A stretch of DNA of 64,000 nucleotides, taken from assembly GCA_017520825.1 (NCBI GenBank), contig JAFXEX010000005.1, forward strand, positions 1-64,000, read 5' to 3'. Each line of letters opens with the position of its first letter. The first letter of the stretch is position 1. This document shows, in pieces, positions 27,921 through 37,740 of this stretch. The translations under genes and the position numbers were made by a program. Source of the DNA: Clostridia bacterium. GTDB taxonomy: Bacteria > Bacillota > Clostridia > Oscillospirales > SIG627. The notes under the pieces are model-generated. The model ran no database searches. It saw only the letters and a program-made list of their open reading frames with translations, and was not told the DNA's origin.

Positions 27921-27950
27921 AACTATATATATTCTTTTAGGAGAGAAAAA

Positions 27951-28781
27951 ATGAGTTTAGCCGACAGAATTTTTGTTGAGAATTGTAAAAGCATACTTGA
28001 AAACGGTGTATGGGATAAGGAATTTCAGGTGCGTCCCAAGTGGGAAGACGGTACGCCTGCATACACAAAAAAGTGTTTTGCAATAGTTAACCGTTACGAC
28101 CTTGAAAAAGAGTTCCCTATTATGACCCTTCGCCGTACTTATATTAAAACGGCTGTAAACGAGCTTCTCTGGATATGGCAGAAAAAGTCAAACAATATTC
28201 ACGACCTCAACGCAAAAATATGGGACAAGTGGGCTGACGAGGACGGCTCTATCGGTACGGCTTACGGATATCAGCTTGGAATCAAGCATGAATACAGAGA
28301 AGGTATGTTCGACCAGGTTGACAGAGTTATATACGACCTGAAGAACAATCCCAACAGCCGAAGAATAATGACCAACATTTACAATCACGCAGACCTTCAT
28401 TCCATGAACCTTTATCCCTGCGCGTACAGTATGACCTTTAACGTAGCAAACGGCAAGCTTTCGGCAATACTCAATCAAAGAAGTCAGGATATGCTTGCAG
28501 CAAACAACTGGAACGTATGTCAGTATGCCGTGCTTGTACACATGCTTGCTCAGGTAACGGGACTTGGTGTGGGAGAATTCGTTCACGTTATTGCAGACGC
28601 TCACATTTATGAGAGACACATTCCCATTATTGAAAGGCTGATTGAAAAGCCTCAATACGATGCACCTAAATTTGAGCTTGACAAGTCCATTGACGATTTT
28701 TACAAGTTTACCGATTCAAGCTTTACGCTGACGGATTACAAGTACAACGAATTCAACGAAAAAATTGAGGTAGCAGAATGA
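27951..28781 (+). CDS. thyA: thymidylate synthase
   Basis: A 276-residue enzyme that methylates dUMP to dTMP using methylene-tetrahydrofolate. The catalytic cysteine is in NLYPCAYSM, followed by LNQRSQDMLAANNWN and HVIADAHIYERH. The PCAY context differs from the usual PCH but the nucleophile and dUMP-binding arginine/asparagine motifs remain. It overlaps folA by 4 bases, which regenerates the folate it consumes. Confidence 0.95.
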   Translation: MSLADRIFVENCKSILENGVWDKEFQVRPKWEDGTPAYTKKCFAIVNRYDLEKEFPIMTLRRTYIKTAVNELLWIWQKKSNNIHDLNAKIWDKWADEDGSIGTAYGYQLGIKHEYREGMFDQVDRVIYDLKNNPNSRRIMTNIYNHADLHSMNLYPCAYSMTFNVANGKLSAILNQRSQDMLAANNWNVCQYAVLVHMLAQVTGLGVGEFVHVIADAHIYERHIPIIERLIEKPQYDAPKFELDKSIDDFYKFTDSSFTLTDYKYNEFNEKIEVAE

Positions 28782-29260
28782 ATCTGATAGTTGCAATAGA
28801 TAAAAACAACGGTATTGGAAAAAACGGAGACCTGCTGTGTCACCTTTCGGCAGACCTTAAGCATTTTAAAGAGGTTACCACGGGTAAAACCGTAATAATG
28901 GGATATAACACTCTTATTTCCCTTCCGAAAAGTGCGCCCTTGAAAAACAGACGCAATATCGTGCTTTACGAAAAGGATATTGAAATAGAGGGTGCCGAGG
29001 TGGTACACAGTCTTGACGAGCTTTTTGAGCTGATCAAGGACGTTGACACCGACCAGCTTTTCGTTATAGGTGGTGCAATGGTATATACCCTCCTTATGCC
29101 CTACTGTAAGAGGTTATATATTACCCACATAGAAAAAGCCTTTGATGCCGACAGATTTCTTCCCGAAATCAAGGCTGACCAGTGGCGTGCAATTGAAGAA
29201 AGTGAGACGATGGAGGAGGAAGGAATCCCCTTCCGTTACGTGACCTACGAAAGAATATGA
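28778..29260 (+). CDS. folA: dihydrofolate reductase
   Basis: A 160-residue NADPH-dependent enzyme reducing dihydrofolate to tetrahydrofolate. It has the IVAIDKNNGIGKNGDL start, the catalytic acidic residue in SADLKHFKEVT, GKTVIMGYNT and FVIGGAMVYTLLMP. It is a normal-length chromosomal DHFR coupled to thyA through an ATGA overlap, and to the next gene in the same way. Confidence 0.95.
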   Translation: MNLIVAIDKNNGIGKNGDLLCHLSADLKHFKEVTTGKTVIMGYNTLISLPKSAPLKNRRNIVLYEKDIEIEGAEVVHSLDELFELIKDVDTDQLFVIGGAMVYTLLMPYCKRLYITHIEKAFDADRFLPEIKADQWRAIEESETMEEEGIPFRYVTYERI

Positions 29261-30375
29261 CAAAGATGAAATTTGCAGCAACCTGCCTTTTCGGGCTTGA
29301 AAAATTCGTGGGTGAAACAATTGATATGCTTGGCTACAAAAGGCTTGAAACAATCGAAGGACGAGTTTACTTCGAGGGTGACGAAAGTGCCGTAGCAAGA
29401 TGTAATATCAATTTCAGATGCGCTGAAAAGTTATTCATAATCCTCGACGAATTTGAAGCGACCACCTTTGACGCTCTGTTTGAGGGCACGAAGGCTATCC
29501 CCTGGGAAAAATATATTGGCAAGAATGATGCCTTCCCCGTCAAGGGGCACTGCATAAAATCGGCTTTACACAGTATCCCCGACTGTCAGAGAATAGTGAA
29601 GAAGGCTATCGTTGACAAGCTGTACAAGGCGTACAAAACAGATTTTCTTCCCGAAACCAAAGCTAAAATACAAATAGAGTTTTTTATTCTTCGGGATAAA
29701 GCGGCGATAATGATAGATACAAGTGGAGCAGGGCTTTACAAGAGAGGCTACAGACAGGGCACAAACGATGCGCCTATAAGAGAAACTCTTGCGGCGGCGC
29801 TGGCTCTCATATCGCGTCCGAGAAACGACGTGCTTTTCTGGGACCCTCTTTGTGGCTCGGGAACTATACCCATAGAAGCAGCAATGATACTCAAAAACGT
29901 GGCGCCCGGTATAAACCGAAGCTTTGCAGCAGAGGAATTCGACTTCATACCAAAGCATCTTTGGGACGAGGCAAGAAGTGAAGCAAAAAATGCTGAGCGT
30001 GAATGCAATTTTGAAATATGGGGCAGTGATATTGACCCTGAGGTAATAGAGCTTGCAAGAGAAAATGCGTCTCGGGCAGGCGTTGGTGACTGTATAAATT
30101 TCTTTGTAGCCGACGTTGCCGACATTGAAACTCACGGAAAGCGCGGTACGGTGGTTTGCAATCCCCCATACGGCGAAAGACTGATGGATGTTGCTGATGC
30201 CGAAAGGCTCTACAGAGTAATGGGTAAGGCTATGAAGAGACTTGAAAATTGGCAATTATACGTTATTACCTCAAACGAATATTTTGAAAAGCATTTTGGC
30301 AGAACGGCAGACAAGAAGCGTAAGCTTTACAACGGAATGCTTAAGTGCAACTATTATCAATATTATAAAAACTAA
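29257..30375 (+). CDS. THUMP-domain RNA methyltransferase, RlmL N-terminal-like
   Basis: A 372-residue class I SAM-dependent methyltransferase. The N-terminal ferredoxin-like/THUMP region (about 1-160) binds RNA; the C-terminal Rossmann domain has DPLCGSGTIPIEAAM, the SAM-binding GSDIDPEVIELARENA and the catalytic NPPYGERL. This matches the 23S rRNA m2G2445 methyltransferase part of RlmL. Databases often mislabel it as an adenine-specific DNA methylase. It overlaps folA by 4 bases. Confidence 0.88.
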   Translation: MTKMKFAATCLFGLEKFVGETIDMLGYKRLETIEGRVYFEGDESAVARCNINFRCAEKLFIILDEFEATTFDALFEGTKAIPWEKYIGKNDAFPVKGHCIKSALHSIPDCQRIVKKAIVDKLYKAYKTDFLPETKAKIQIEFFILRDKAAIMIDTSGAGLYKRGYRQGTNDAPIRETLAAALALISRPRNDVLFWDPLCGSGTIPIEAAMILKNVAPGINRSFAAEEFDFIPKHLWDEARSEAKNAERECNFEIWGSDIDPEVIELARENASRAGVGDCINFFVADVADIETHGKRGTVVCNPPYGERLMDVADAERLYRVMGKAMKRLENWQLYVITSNEYFEKHFGRTADKKRKLYNGMLKCNYYQYYKN

Positions 30376-30389
30376 AAAGGAACTACATT

Positions 30390-32075
30390 ATGGATTACAA
30401 CAGACTTGCAGACTTACTGTTCCCGAATATTACTACAACTCCCGAGGATATGGAAGCAAGATATCCCCGACGTGAGCTGAAGGAGGGAGCAGTTGTAACA
30501 AGGTTCGCTCCCAGCCCCACGGGCTTCGTTCACTTCGGTGGTCTCTTCCCTTCTACCGTAGGTGAAAGAATGGCACATTTGTCAGATGGCGTTTTCTTTC
30601 TCAGAATTGAGGATACAGACGCAAAGCGAGAGGTGCCCGGTGCAGCAGAGGGGCTTATAAAAACTCTTGCGAGATACGGCGTTAACTTTGACGAGGGCGC
30701 AATACTTGGGGAGGACGGAAAAATCTGTGATAAGGGCGCTTACGGCCCCTACAAGCAGAGCCAGAGAAAAGAAATATACCAAACCTTTGCAAAGGCTCTT
30801 GTCAAGGAAGGAAAGGCTTATCCGGCATTTACAACAGAGGAAGAGCTTGACAGACTTAATTCCATAAACAAAAAAGAGGAAATCAAGAACACAAATTGGG
30901 AAGAGGAAGCAGAAGCAAAGCGCGCAGAAATGCTGGAAGGCAGAAAGATAACGCTTGAAGAGGTGGAAGCGCATCTTAAAGAAAATCACCCCTTCGTGCT
31001 TCGTATTCTTGCCGACGGCGACGGAGAAAGAAAAATAAAAGTAACGGACCTTGTGAAAGGCACTCTTGAACTTCCCGAAAACGACGAGGACTTCGTTCTT
31101 CTGAAATCCGACGGTATTCCCACCTATCATTTTGCCCACGCAGTTGACGACCACCTTATGGGCACAACACACGTTATCAGAGGTGAGGAATGGCTGCCCA
31201 GCCTTCCGAAGCACCTTCAGCTTTTCCGTTATCTCGGATTTAAGTTGCCTAAGTTTATGCACATCTCACAGATAATGAAGCTTGATGAAAACGGAAACAA
31301 AAAGAAGCTTTCAAAGCGTGATATGGGTGCAAATATGGACGATTACACGGGAATGGGATACACTCCCGAGGCTGTGTGTGAATACGTTATGACCCTCCTC
31401 AACTCAAACTACGAGGAGTGGCATATGCAGAATCCCGACAAGCACTACAAGGAATTCCCCTTCAGCGCTAAGAAAATGTCGGTGTCGGGCTGTCTTTTCG
31501 ATTACGACAAGCTCAACGACGTGTCCAAAAACGTGCTTTCCAGAATGAGCGCCGAGGATATCACGGCAAAGGTTACTGAATGGGCGAAGGAGTTTGATGA
31601 GGAATTCGGCAAGCTTCTTGAGAGAGACAAAGACTATGCTACCAAAATTTTTGCAATAGGCAGAGGTGGAAAGAAGCCCCGTAAGGACTTGGCTACCCTC
31701 GCTGACGCAAAGGGATATATGGGATTTTTCTACGACGAGCTTTATAAGGTTGAAGAGGAATACCCCGACAGCTTTGATAAGACGGACATTAAGAAAACGC
31801 TGTCCGACTTTATGGAAACCTACGACGAGGGCGACGATATGAACACCTGGTTTGAAAAGGTAAAAGCAATTGCAGACGGTCTTGGATATGCTTCTGATAT
31901 GAAGGCGTACAAGGCAGACCCTGAAAGCTTTAAGGGTAACGTTGCAGACATCAGTATGTTTATACGACTTGCCGTAACGGGCAAGACCAACGCTCCCGAC
32001 CTTTACACCGTTATGCAGATAATGGGTAAGGACAGAGTATTTGACAGAATCAACAAAATGCTCGCAGTTTTATGA
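30390..32075 (+). CDS. gltX: glutamyl-tRNA synthetase
   Basis: A 561-residue class I synthetase with HIGH-type sequence PSPTGFVHFGG (H48-G51) and KLSKR (306-310). RIEDTD and YKQSQR contact glutamate and ATP. About 36 residues precede the Rossmann fold, longer than in E. coli GluRS. The long C-terminal helical domain binds the anticodon. It is the fourth gene of the thyA operon, 14 bases after the methyltransferase gene, and glnS follows. Confidence 0.93.
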   Translation: MDYNRLADLLFPNITTTPEDMEARYPRRELKEGAVVTRFAPSPTGFVHFGGLFPSTVGERMAHLSDGVFFLRIEDTDAKREVPGAAEGLIKTLARYGVNFDEGAILGEDGKICDKGAYGPYKQSQRKEIYQTFAKALVKEGKAYPAFTTEEELDRLNSINKKEEIKNTNWEEEAEAKRAEMLEGRKITLEEVEAHLKENHPFVLRILADGDGERKIKVTDLVKGTLELPENDEDFVLLKSDGIPTYHFAHAVDDHLMGTTHVIRGEEWLPSLPKHLQLFRYLGFKLPKFMHISQIMKLDENGNKKKLSKRDMGANMDDYTGMGYTPEAVCEYVMTLLNSNYEEWHMQNPDKHYKEFPFSAKKMSVSGCLFDYDKLNDVSKNVLSRMSAEDITAKVTEWAKEFDEEFGKLLERDKDYATKIFAIGRGGKKPRKDLATLADAKGYMGFFYDELYKVEEEYPDSFDKTDIKKTLSDFMETYDEGDDMNTWFEKVKAIADGLGYASDMKAYKADPESFKGNVADISMFIRLAVTGKTNAPDLYTVMQIMGKDRVFDRINKMLAVL

Positions 32076-32088
32076 AAGGACACAGACA

Positions 32089-33729
32089 ATGGAAGAAACG
32101 AAAAATTTTATTGAAGAAATTATTGATGCCGATTTAGCCGAAGGAAAAATCGAAAAGATACACACTCGCTTCCCTCCTGAACCAAACGGTTATCTTCACA
32201 TCGGTCATTGCAAGGCGCTCGCCATAGATTTTGGAACGGCAAAAAAATACGGTGGTCTTTGTAATCTTCGTATGGACGATACTAACCCTGCCAAGGAGGA
32301 CACCGAATACGTTGACGCAATCAAGGAGGATATTCATTGGCTGGGCTTTGATTGGGACGACAGATTTTTTTACGGCTCGGACTATTTTGACAAGGACTAC
32401 GAGTATGCTATTGAGCTTATAAACAAGGGACTTGCTTACGTTTGCGAGCTGACTGCCGACCAGATGGAAAAATACAGAGGTGACCTGACTCATCCTGCAA
32501 CCTCTCCCTGGCGTGACAGACCCATTGAAGAAAGCCTTGACCTTTTTAAGAGAATGAAGGACGGGGAGTTTCCCGACGGAAAATATACTCTCCGTGCAAA
32601 GATAGACCTTGCTTCAGGAAACTTCTGGCTTCGTGACCCTGTAATATACAGAATTAAGCATATGCATCATCACCGTCACGGAGACAAGTGGTGCATCTAC
32701 CCCACCTACGATTTCGCACATCCCATTCAGGATGCACTTGAGGGTATTACTCACTCTCTCTGCTCTCTTGAATTTGAAATCCACAGACCTCTCTACAATT
32801 GGGTTATTGAAAACGTGAGCGTTCCTCACAAGCCCCGTCAGATAGAGTTTGCAAGACTTAACATTACGAACACCGTGCTTTCAAAGAGATTTTTACGTCT
32901 TATGGTTGAAAGTGGAAGAGTTGACGGCTGGGATGACCCCAGAATGCCCACTCTTTGCGGCTTGAGAAGGCGTGGTTATACAGGCGCCTCAATCGTTGAC
33001 TTCTGTTCAAGAGTAGGTGTGGCGAAAGCGAACAGTCTTGTTGATATAAGACTTCTTGAAGCCTGCATCAGAGACGAGCTGAACGAAACGGCTCCCAGAC
33101 GCATAGCTATCCTCGAGCCTATCAAGGTTATTGTAGACAACTATCCCGACGGAAAGGAAGAAATTTTCGAGCTTCCCAACCATCCTCAACACCCCGAAAT
33201 GGGAACGAGAAAGGTTAAGTTTACCAAGGAAATATTTATCGATGCCGAGGACTTCGCCCTTGTACCTCCACCTAAGTTTTTCAGACTCAAGCCCGACGGT
33301 GAGGTAAGACTTATGGGTGCTTATATCGTTAAGTGTGGCGACATCGTTATGAACGATGACGGCAGTGTAAAGGAAATACACTGTTCTGCCGACCTTGAAA
33401 CAGGTAACGGAAATCCCGTTGACGGACGAAAGATAAAGGGTACTATCCATTGGCTTTCACAAGAAAACGCCATTGATTCGGACGTAGTGCTTTATGAAAA
33501 TCTTCTTACTCTCGAAGATCCCTCAAAGCTTCCTGACGACAAGGAATTCACAGATTATCTCAATCCCGATTCCAAGAAGATAAAGCGTGCTAAGGTGGAA
33601 GCAAATCTTGCCGAAGCCAAGGCCGGTGACAAGTTCCAATTCGTAAGACTTGGATACTTCTGCCGTGACACGAAAAACGAAAACACCTTTAACAGTATCG
33701 TTTCGTTAAAGGACAGTAAGGGTAAATAA
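32089..33729 (+). CDS. glnS: glutaminyl-tRNA synthetase
   Basis: A 546-residue enzyme with HIGH at 37-40 (PPEPNGYLHIGHCKAL), RMDDTNP, the GlnRS-specific WDDPRMPTLCGLRRRGY and VLSKR (263-267), and C-terminal beta-barrel anticodon-binding domains. The ATG at 32089 follows AAAGGA. Many Clostridia lack GlnRS and amidate Glu-tRNA-Gln instead; here direct charging is available and the gene sits next to gltX. Confidence 0.95.
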   Translation: MEETKNFIEEIIDADLAEGKIEKIHTRFPPEPNGYLHIGHCKALAIDFGTAKKYGGLCNLRMDDTNPAKEDTEYVDAIKEDIHWLGFDWDDRFFYGSDYFDKDYEYAIELINKGLAYVCELTADQMEKYRGDLTHPATSPWRDRPIEESLDLFKRMKDGEFPDGKYTLRAKIDLASGNFWLRDPVIYRIKHMHHHRHGDKWCIYPTYDFAHPIQDALEGITHSLCSLEFEIHRPLYNWVIENVSVPHKPRQIEFARLNITNTVLSKRFLRLMVESGRVDGWDDPRMPTLCGLRRRGYTGASIVDFCSRVGVAKANSLVDIRLLEACIRDELNETAPRRIAILEPIKVIVDNYPDGKEEIFELPNHPQHPEMGTRKVKFTKEIFIDAEDFALVPPPKFFRLKPDGEVRLMGAYIVKCGDIVMNDDGSVKEIHCSADLETGNGNPVDGRKIKGTIHWLSQENAIDSDVVLYENLLTLEDPSKLPDDKEFTDYLNPDSKKIKRAKVEANLAEAKAGDKFQFVRLGYFCRDTKNENTFNSIVSLKDSKGK

Positions 33730-33756
33730 AGACAGCCATAATTTAAAACCATTAAC

Positions 33757-33790
33757 AAAAATCCCGACAGAGTATTCTGTCGGGATTTTT
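33757..33790. terminator. bidirectional terminator after glnS
   Basis: A perfect 15-bp stem (33757-33771 with 33776-33790) with GTAT loop, A-rich before and T-rich after; it serves glnS and the convergent gene ending at 33796. Confidence 0.92.
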
Positions 33791-33795
33791 ATTAT

Positions 33796-34239
33796 CTAAT
33801 CAGGTCTTTTGTTCTTCAAGAGATATATTACGAAGCTCAACGTAGAGGCAAGGGCAAACAGTAGCGTTGCAATAAACAAGGCGTCACCCAAATCAGCAGA
33901 GGACGTATTTCCCGTGGTAATCCATAGCATTACTGTTATAACCGTCAGTCCTGCCGAAGCGAATGAAAGCTTAAGTCTCCATTTATCCTTGTTATACGAA
34001 TTTTTATACAAGACGGCTTCCTTAATAGCAGTTACAATAATTGCCACAAACAAGAATAAAGGTATATCCATAAGAAGCACAACACCCATAACCTGTGGAA
34101 AGCTCATTGATACCGTAAGCAAATCCATATTGTTACTCGGAATAATAAGCCACAATGCAACTGCTTCGAGTAAGAAGATTATCACGTAAAAAGCAATGAG
34201 CGCTTTTCTTATCTTCTTTTCAACTGATTTTCTGTTCAT
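33796..34239 (-). CDS. small four-helix membrane protein of unknown function
   Basis: A 147-residue protein with four clear hydrophobic segments, a basic N-terminus (MNRKSVEKKIRK) and a basic C-terminus. No family was recognised. GGGTGAG precedes the start. It follows the flippase gene by 45 bases and probably shares its transcript. Confidence 0.7.
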   Translation of the reverse strand: MNRKSVEKKIRKALIAFYVIIFLLEAVALWLIIPSNNMDLLTVSMSFPQVMGVVLLMDIPLFLFVAIIVTAIKEAVLYKNSYNKDKWRLKLSFASAGLTVITVMLWITTGNTSSADLGDALFIATLLFALASTLSFVIYLLKNKRPD

Positions 34240-34284
34240 TATCTCACCCTACTCTATTTTACATCATTTCGTAGCGAAAAGCAA

Positions 34285-35817
34285 CTATGAAAAAGCTTTT
34301 TTCAAAAGCTTATAATCATTGAGGGTAACGCAACGGAAAATACGAAGCAATAGAAGATAAATGAGCATTGAAATAACGAAGGCAATAATTAACGTAAAAA
34401 GACTTGTGGCAACAGCACCGTGAAGCCACGTCAATACGGTTCTTGTTATAATGACGGAAAGCGTTACTGCAAGGGTGGGAATAAAAAACCACGAAATGAA
34501 GCGAATGGGTACCCTCGTGCGTTTTGCAAGCTTTAATGAGGACATAATACAATTTAATACCTCCCCAAACCAGACCACAAAAACGTAGCCCCCCAATCCA
34601 AAGACGGGAACTAAAAGCCATACCAGCAACACGCTTGAAACAGAGTCCACAATATTGTACTTCACCACACTGACCTGCTCGCCCAATCCTTTGAGAATTG
34701 CATCTGCAAGGTGATCGTAAAGCATAAAAACAATGAGAGGTGCCAGCACCTTTATGTAAAATCCACATTCGTCACTGTTGTAAAAAATCTCTCCTATTTC
34801 CGAAGAAAATCCAAAAATCACACCCGACACACCCACTGCAAAAAAGGACGTTAGCTGCATTACCTTGGCAGTCAACCTTTTAAGACGCCGTGTGTCACCC
34901 GATGCGTTGCAAGCAGAAAATTCAGGTATCAGCAGGTCGGAGGCAGCGTAAAGAAAAGCCGACGGAAACATTATGACGGGGAAAACCATTCCCGTTATCA
35001 TTCCGTAAAGCCCAAGCGCCCTTGAGGAGTCCACTCCACCCTTGCGAAGTCCCGAGGGAATCATCATATGCTCAATGGAGTGAAGCCCCGTTCTTATAAC
35101 GGAGCTGACGGCAACGGGCAGTGCTATAACGGACACACGTCGGGCAAGCGCCGTCTTTTTATGGTTGCCCTTGAAAAGCTTTTTTCTGTCGTTGTTATAA
35201 AAGAAAAAGCCTAAAGCAAATGAAATTATTTCGGCGAAAATTCCACCCACGATAAGTGACAGGCAGGCATATTCCAGATTGCTTCCGTCGAATTTCAACA
35301 GCATAAAATAGGTAACGCCCATTCTTACGAATTGGTCCAGAAGCATTGGCATAGCGCTTCCCGACATTCTGCCCACTGCCGTAAAATAGGCGTTGATAAT
35401 TCCCGACATTACAATAAAAGGAAAGCTTATGGACATCATACGGATAGAAGCAGCAGTTCTGATATCGCCTAAAAAAAGAGAGGCTATGGGATTGGCAAAT
35501 ACAAAAAATGTGACGGCTATTATGCTTCCAAATATAAGTGAGGTTAAAAGGCACCTTTCTGCTGCACGGGCAGCTTCACGAGGATTCTTTTTTTCTATTT
35601 CTTCTGCAATTATTCTGGTGGTTGCAAAGCCTATGCCAGCCGATGACAGAGTTATACCCAATCGGTATACCGAGCCTGTGAGAGAATATAGACCCAAGCC
35701 CTCTTCTCCTACCTTCTGAGACAGATAGACGGAAAACCAAAGAGAGAGTATTCTTAAAAACACGGTGGTTATCACCATAAGCGATGCATTAAACAAAAAC
35801 TTTTTAATTTTTTTCAT
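34285..35817 (-). CDS. SpoVB/MATE-like polysaccharide flippase
   Basis: A 510-residue MOP-superfamily membrane protein with about 14 helices, of the oligosaccharide flippase type related to SpoVB and MurJ. The N-terminus (YLSQKVGEEGLGLYSL) and GIGFATTRIIAEE are typical of SpoVB-like proteins, which move lipid-linked wall precursors across the membrane. The ATG at 35817 has GGAG upstream. Sporulation genes are not otherwise seen in the window, so the exact substrate is open. Confidence 0.85.
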   Translation of the reverse strand: MKKIKKFLFNASLMVITTVFLRILSLWFSVYLSQKVGEEGLGLYSLTGSVYRLGITLSSAGIGFATTRIIAEEIEKKNPREAARAAERCLLTSLIFGSIIAVTFFVFANPIASLFLGDIRTAASIRMMSISFPFIVMSGIINAYFTAVGRMSGSAMPMLLDQFVRMGVTYFMLLKFDGSNLEYACLSLIVGGIFAEIISFALGFFFYNNDRKKLFKGNHKKTALARRVSVIALPVAVSSVIRTGLHSIEHMMIPSGLRKGGVDSSRALGLYGMITGMVFPVIMFPSAFLYAASDLLIPEFSACNASGDTRRLKRLTAKVMQLTSFFAVGVSGVIFGFSSEIGEIFYNSDECGFYIKVLAPLIVFMLYDHLADAILKGLGEQVSVVKYNIVDSVSSVLLVWLLVPVFGLGGYVFVVWFGEVLNCIMSSLKLAKRTRVPIRFISWFFIPTLAVTLSVIITRTVLTWLHGAVATSLFTLIIAFVISMLIYLLLLRIFRCVTLNDYKLLKKAFS

Positions 35818-35850
35818 ATTATTACTCCTATAGGTAATCATATGAAAAGT

Positions 35851-35880
35851 GAGGACACCGTATGAATAAACGGTGTCCTC
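35851..35880 (-). terminator. terminator of the lipid kinase-nnrD transcript
   Basis: A perfect 10-bp stem (35851-35860 with 35871-35880) lies 7 bases past the nnrD stop, followed on the minus strand by a short T-rich tract. A separate flippase promoter was not identified. Confidence 0.7.
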
Positions 35881-35886
35881 ATTTTG

Positions 35887-36738
35887 TTAAAAATCTTTTA
35901 TTGTAAGGGCTAATTCCTTCAATAAATCACGTGCGAGCGCTCCTCTCACGCCCCACCTTTTACCTGCCTGCTCTCCTGCCCTGCCGTGTAAAAACACTGC
36001 AGTAGGAACTGCCCTTTCCATAGGCATTCCCTGTGCCAGAAGCGATCCGATAAGTCCTGCAAGAACGTCTCCCGAGCCACCCTTTGACAGAGTTGAATCT
36101 CCGGTAACGTTGGCAAAGGTTTCCCCGTTGGCAAGCGCAATTACGGATATTTTGTCCTTTAAAACCAAATTTGTATTATACCTTTTAGCAAAATCCTGGG
36201 CATAAGCAAAGGTATCTTTACTTATTCCATCAACGCTTACTCCCGTGAGCCGTGAAAACTCAAGCAGATGTGGTGTAAGCACTGTATGGGTGCCAAGAAA
36301 ACCCAATAGCTCGTGTGTGTCCGAGATTATATTCAATGCGTCTGCATCAATTACCGTCGGCTTCCTTACTACCGACAATATGCGATAAAGAAGCTTGCGA
36401 GCAATATCGCTCTTACCCAAGCCGACGCCAACAGTCAAAGCCGAATAAGAATTTATTCTTTTCGCGTCCCATTGATCCCAAAATGAAGCAATGGCTTCGG
36501 GGATAAGAGTCTGAATCGGTATTCTGTTATCGGGGTGCGTCAGTATTTCAACAAGCCCCGTACCACTTCGGTATGCAGACTCAGCCGAGAAATAGGCAGC
36601 TCCTGCCATACCTCTGTCTCCACCGAAAACAAGGAGTCTTCCACAATCTCCTTTATTGGTGACGGTATCTCTGTCGGGAAGCTTAACGTCACTTGCTTCA
36701 AATACTTTTACGTTTTCAATTCCGTTATAATCTGTCAT
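35887..36738 (-). CDS. nnrD: ADP-dependent NAD(P)H-hydrate dehydratase
   Basis: A 283-residue repair enzyme that dehydrates damaged NADHX/NADPHX back to NAD(P)H. It has GRLLVFGGDRGMAGAAYFSA, VIDADALNI, LTPHLLEF and STLSKGGSGDVLAG, the ribokinase-like ATP/ADP-binding site. The NnrE epimerase half found in bifunctional Nnr is missing. It starts within the end of the lipid kinase gene (4-base overlap). Confidence 0.93.
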   Translation of the reverse strand: MTDYNGIENVKVFEASDVKLPDRDTVTNKGDCGRLLVFGGDRGMAGAAYFSAESAYRSGTGLVEILTHPDNRIPIQTLIPEAIASFWDQWDAKRINSYSALTVGVGLGKSDIARKLLYRILSVVRKPTVIDADALNIISDTHELLGFLGTHTVLTPHLLEFSRLTGVSVDGISKDTFAYAQDFAKRYNTNLVLKDKISVIALANGETFANVTGDSTLSKGGSGDVLAGLIGSLLAQGMPMERAVPTAVFLHGRAGEQAGKRWGVRGALARDLLKELALTIKDF

Positions 36739-37616
36739 AAAATCAAATTAACTGCTCCGTGAAGATTTTCAAGTAAAATTTCACCTCGGCTCGTTGCGTG
36801 CTCGCCGTCCAGTGCCCAATTAAGCTTATTGGTTGTCTTTACCTTTATAGATGATGCGTGGAAAAAGGTAATATGCTCTTCCGAATAGTCTCCGTTGGCA
36901 AGAGCAATCAGTATTTTAGGAACGTCGAGCAGCAGCTTTGGCATACGGATAAGCAGAATTTCGAACTCTCCGTCAGAAAGGTTTACAAGGTTTGAGTCAA
37001 GTTTTATAAGACCTGCAATTGAAGTCGAATTACTGATAGCACCAAAAAGGTAATCGTCCTCATACACCTTGCCGTCGGCTTCAAGTCGAACGTGGTAGGG
37101 CTTGATAGACGAAAGGTCGGACATACCGTTGAGTACGTAGGCTGAATGTCCCAAAACGTTCTTGCTCTGTTGAGGCGTTGAATAGGACGCACCGGTAAAC
37201 GCGCCGAATGAGGCAACGTATGAGAAATATAAATCGCCAAATCTTCCAACGTCAAGCTTTCTCGGCTTGCCGGTGGTAATATTTGAAGCAGCCGTTACAG
37301 AATTCTGCGAAAGCTCAAGGGTTGAGGCAAAATCATTTGTTGTCCCAGCCGGGATATATCCTATTGGAACATTAAGCTCAGATTTCAATACGCCTGTGAT
37401 AAGCTCGTTATAGGTTCCGTCGCCACCACCACAAACAATCAAATCATAGCTTGCACCGGAGGACAGAACCTTTTCCGTGGCATCTCCTTTTTTCTTGGTA
37501 AGGTAAATGTCACATTCGTATCCACCCTTATAAAAGGCTTTGTCTATATCTGCAATGTCTTTAAGAATCTTCATTTTTCCAGCAGTGGGATTGATTATAA
37601 AAAGTACCTTTTTCAT
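36735..37616 (-). CDS. YegS/DagK-type lipid kinase
   Basis: A 293-residue kinase of the diacylglycerol/sphingosine kinase family: IINPTAGKMK at the start, VCGGGDGTYNELITG as ATP loop and PIGYIPAGTTNDFASTL. It likely phosphorylates diacylglycerol released from wall-polymer synthesis. The ATG at 37616 follows AAAGGCGG; an earlier ATG at 37637 has no site. Confidence 0.9.
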   Translation of the reverse strand: MKKVLFIINPTAGKMKILKDIADIDKAFYKGGYECDIYLTKKKGDATEKVLSSGASYDLIVCGGGDGTYNELITGVLKSELNVPIGYIPAGTTNDFASTLELSQNSVTAASNITTGKPRKLDVGRFGDLYFSYVASFGAFTGASYSTPQQSKNVLGHSAYVLNGMSDLSSIKPYHVRLEADGKVYEDDYLFGAISNSTSIAGLIKLDSNLVNLSDGEFEILLIRMPKLLLDVPKILIALANGDYSEEHITFFHASSIKVKTTNKLNWALDGEHATSRGEILLENLHGAVNLIL

Positions 37617-37703
37617 TTGACCGCCTTTCTTGTGCAAGCCATATCTGTCACGTATTTGTATTGTTCATAAATTGCAATATCTATATTTGTATGTTTTTAC
37701 TAT

Positions 37704-37732
37704 ATTTTACAGTATACTGTATAAAAAGTCAA
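37704..37732 (-). promoter_or_regulatory. promoter of the lipid kinase-nnrD operon
   Basis: TTGACT (37732-37727), 17-bp spacer, TAAAAT (37709-37704). A perfect 14-bp palindrome, TACAGTATACTGTA (37708-37721), fills the spacer and touches the -10, an ideal repressor position. Confidence 0.75.
37708..37721. promoter_or_regulatory. palindromic operator candidate
   Basis: TACAGTATACTGTA is a perfect dyad overlapping the minus-strand promoter and 20 bases from the divergent phosphoesterase promoter. No regulator gene is adjacent. Confidence 0.5.
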
Positions 37733-37740
37733 CTACTTTG

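Noticed and set aside
29257..30375. DNA adenine methylase of a restriction system
   Set aside because: The THUMP-type N-terminus and NPPYGERL motif mark an rRNA methyltransferase; no restriction gene is nearby.
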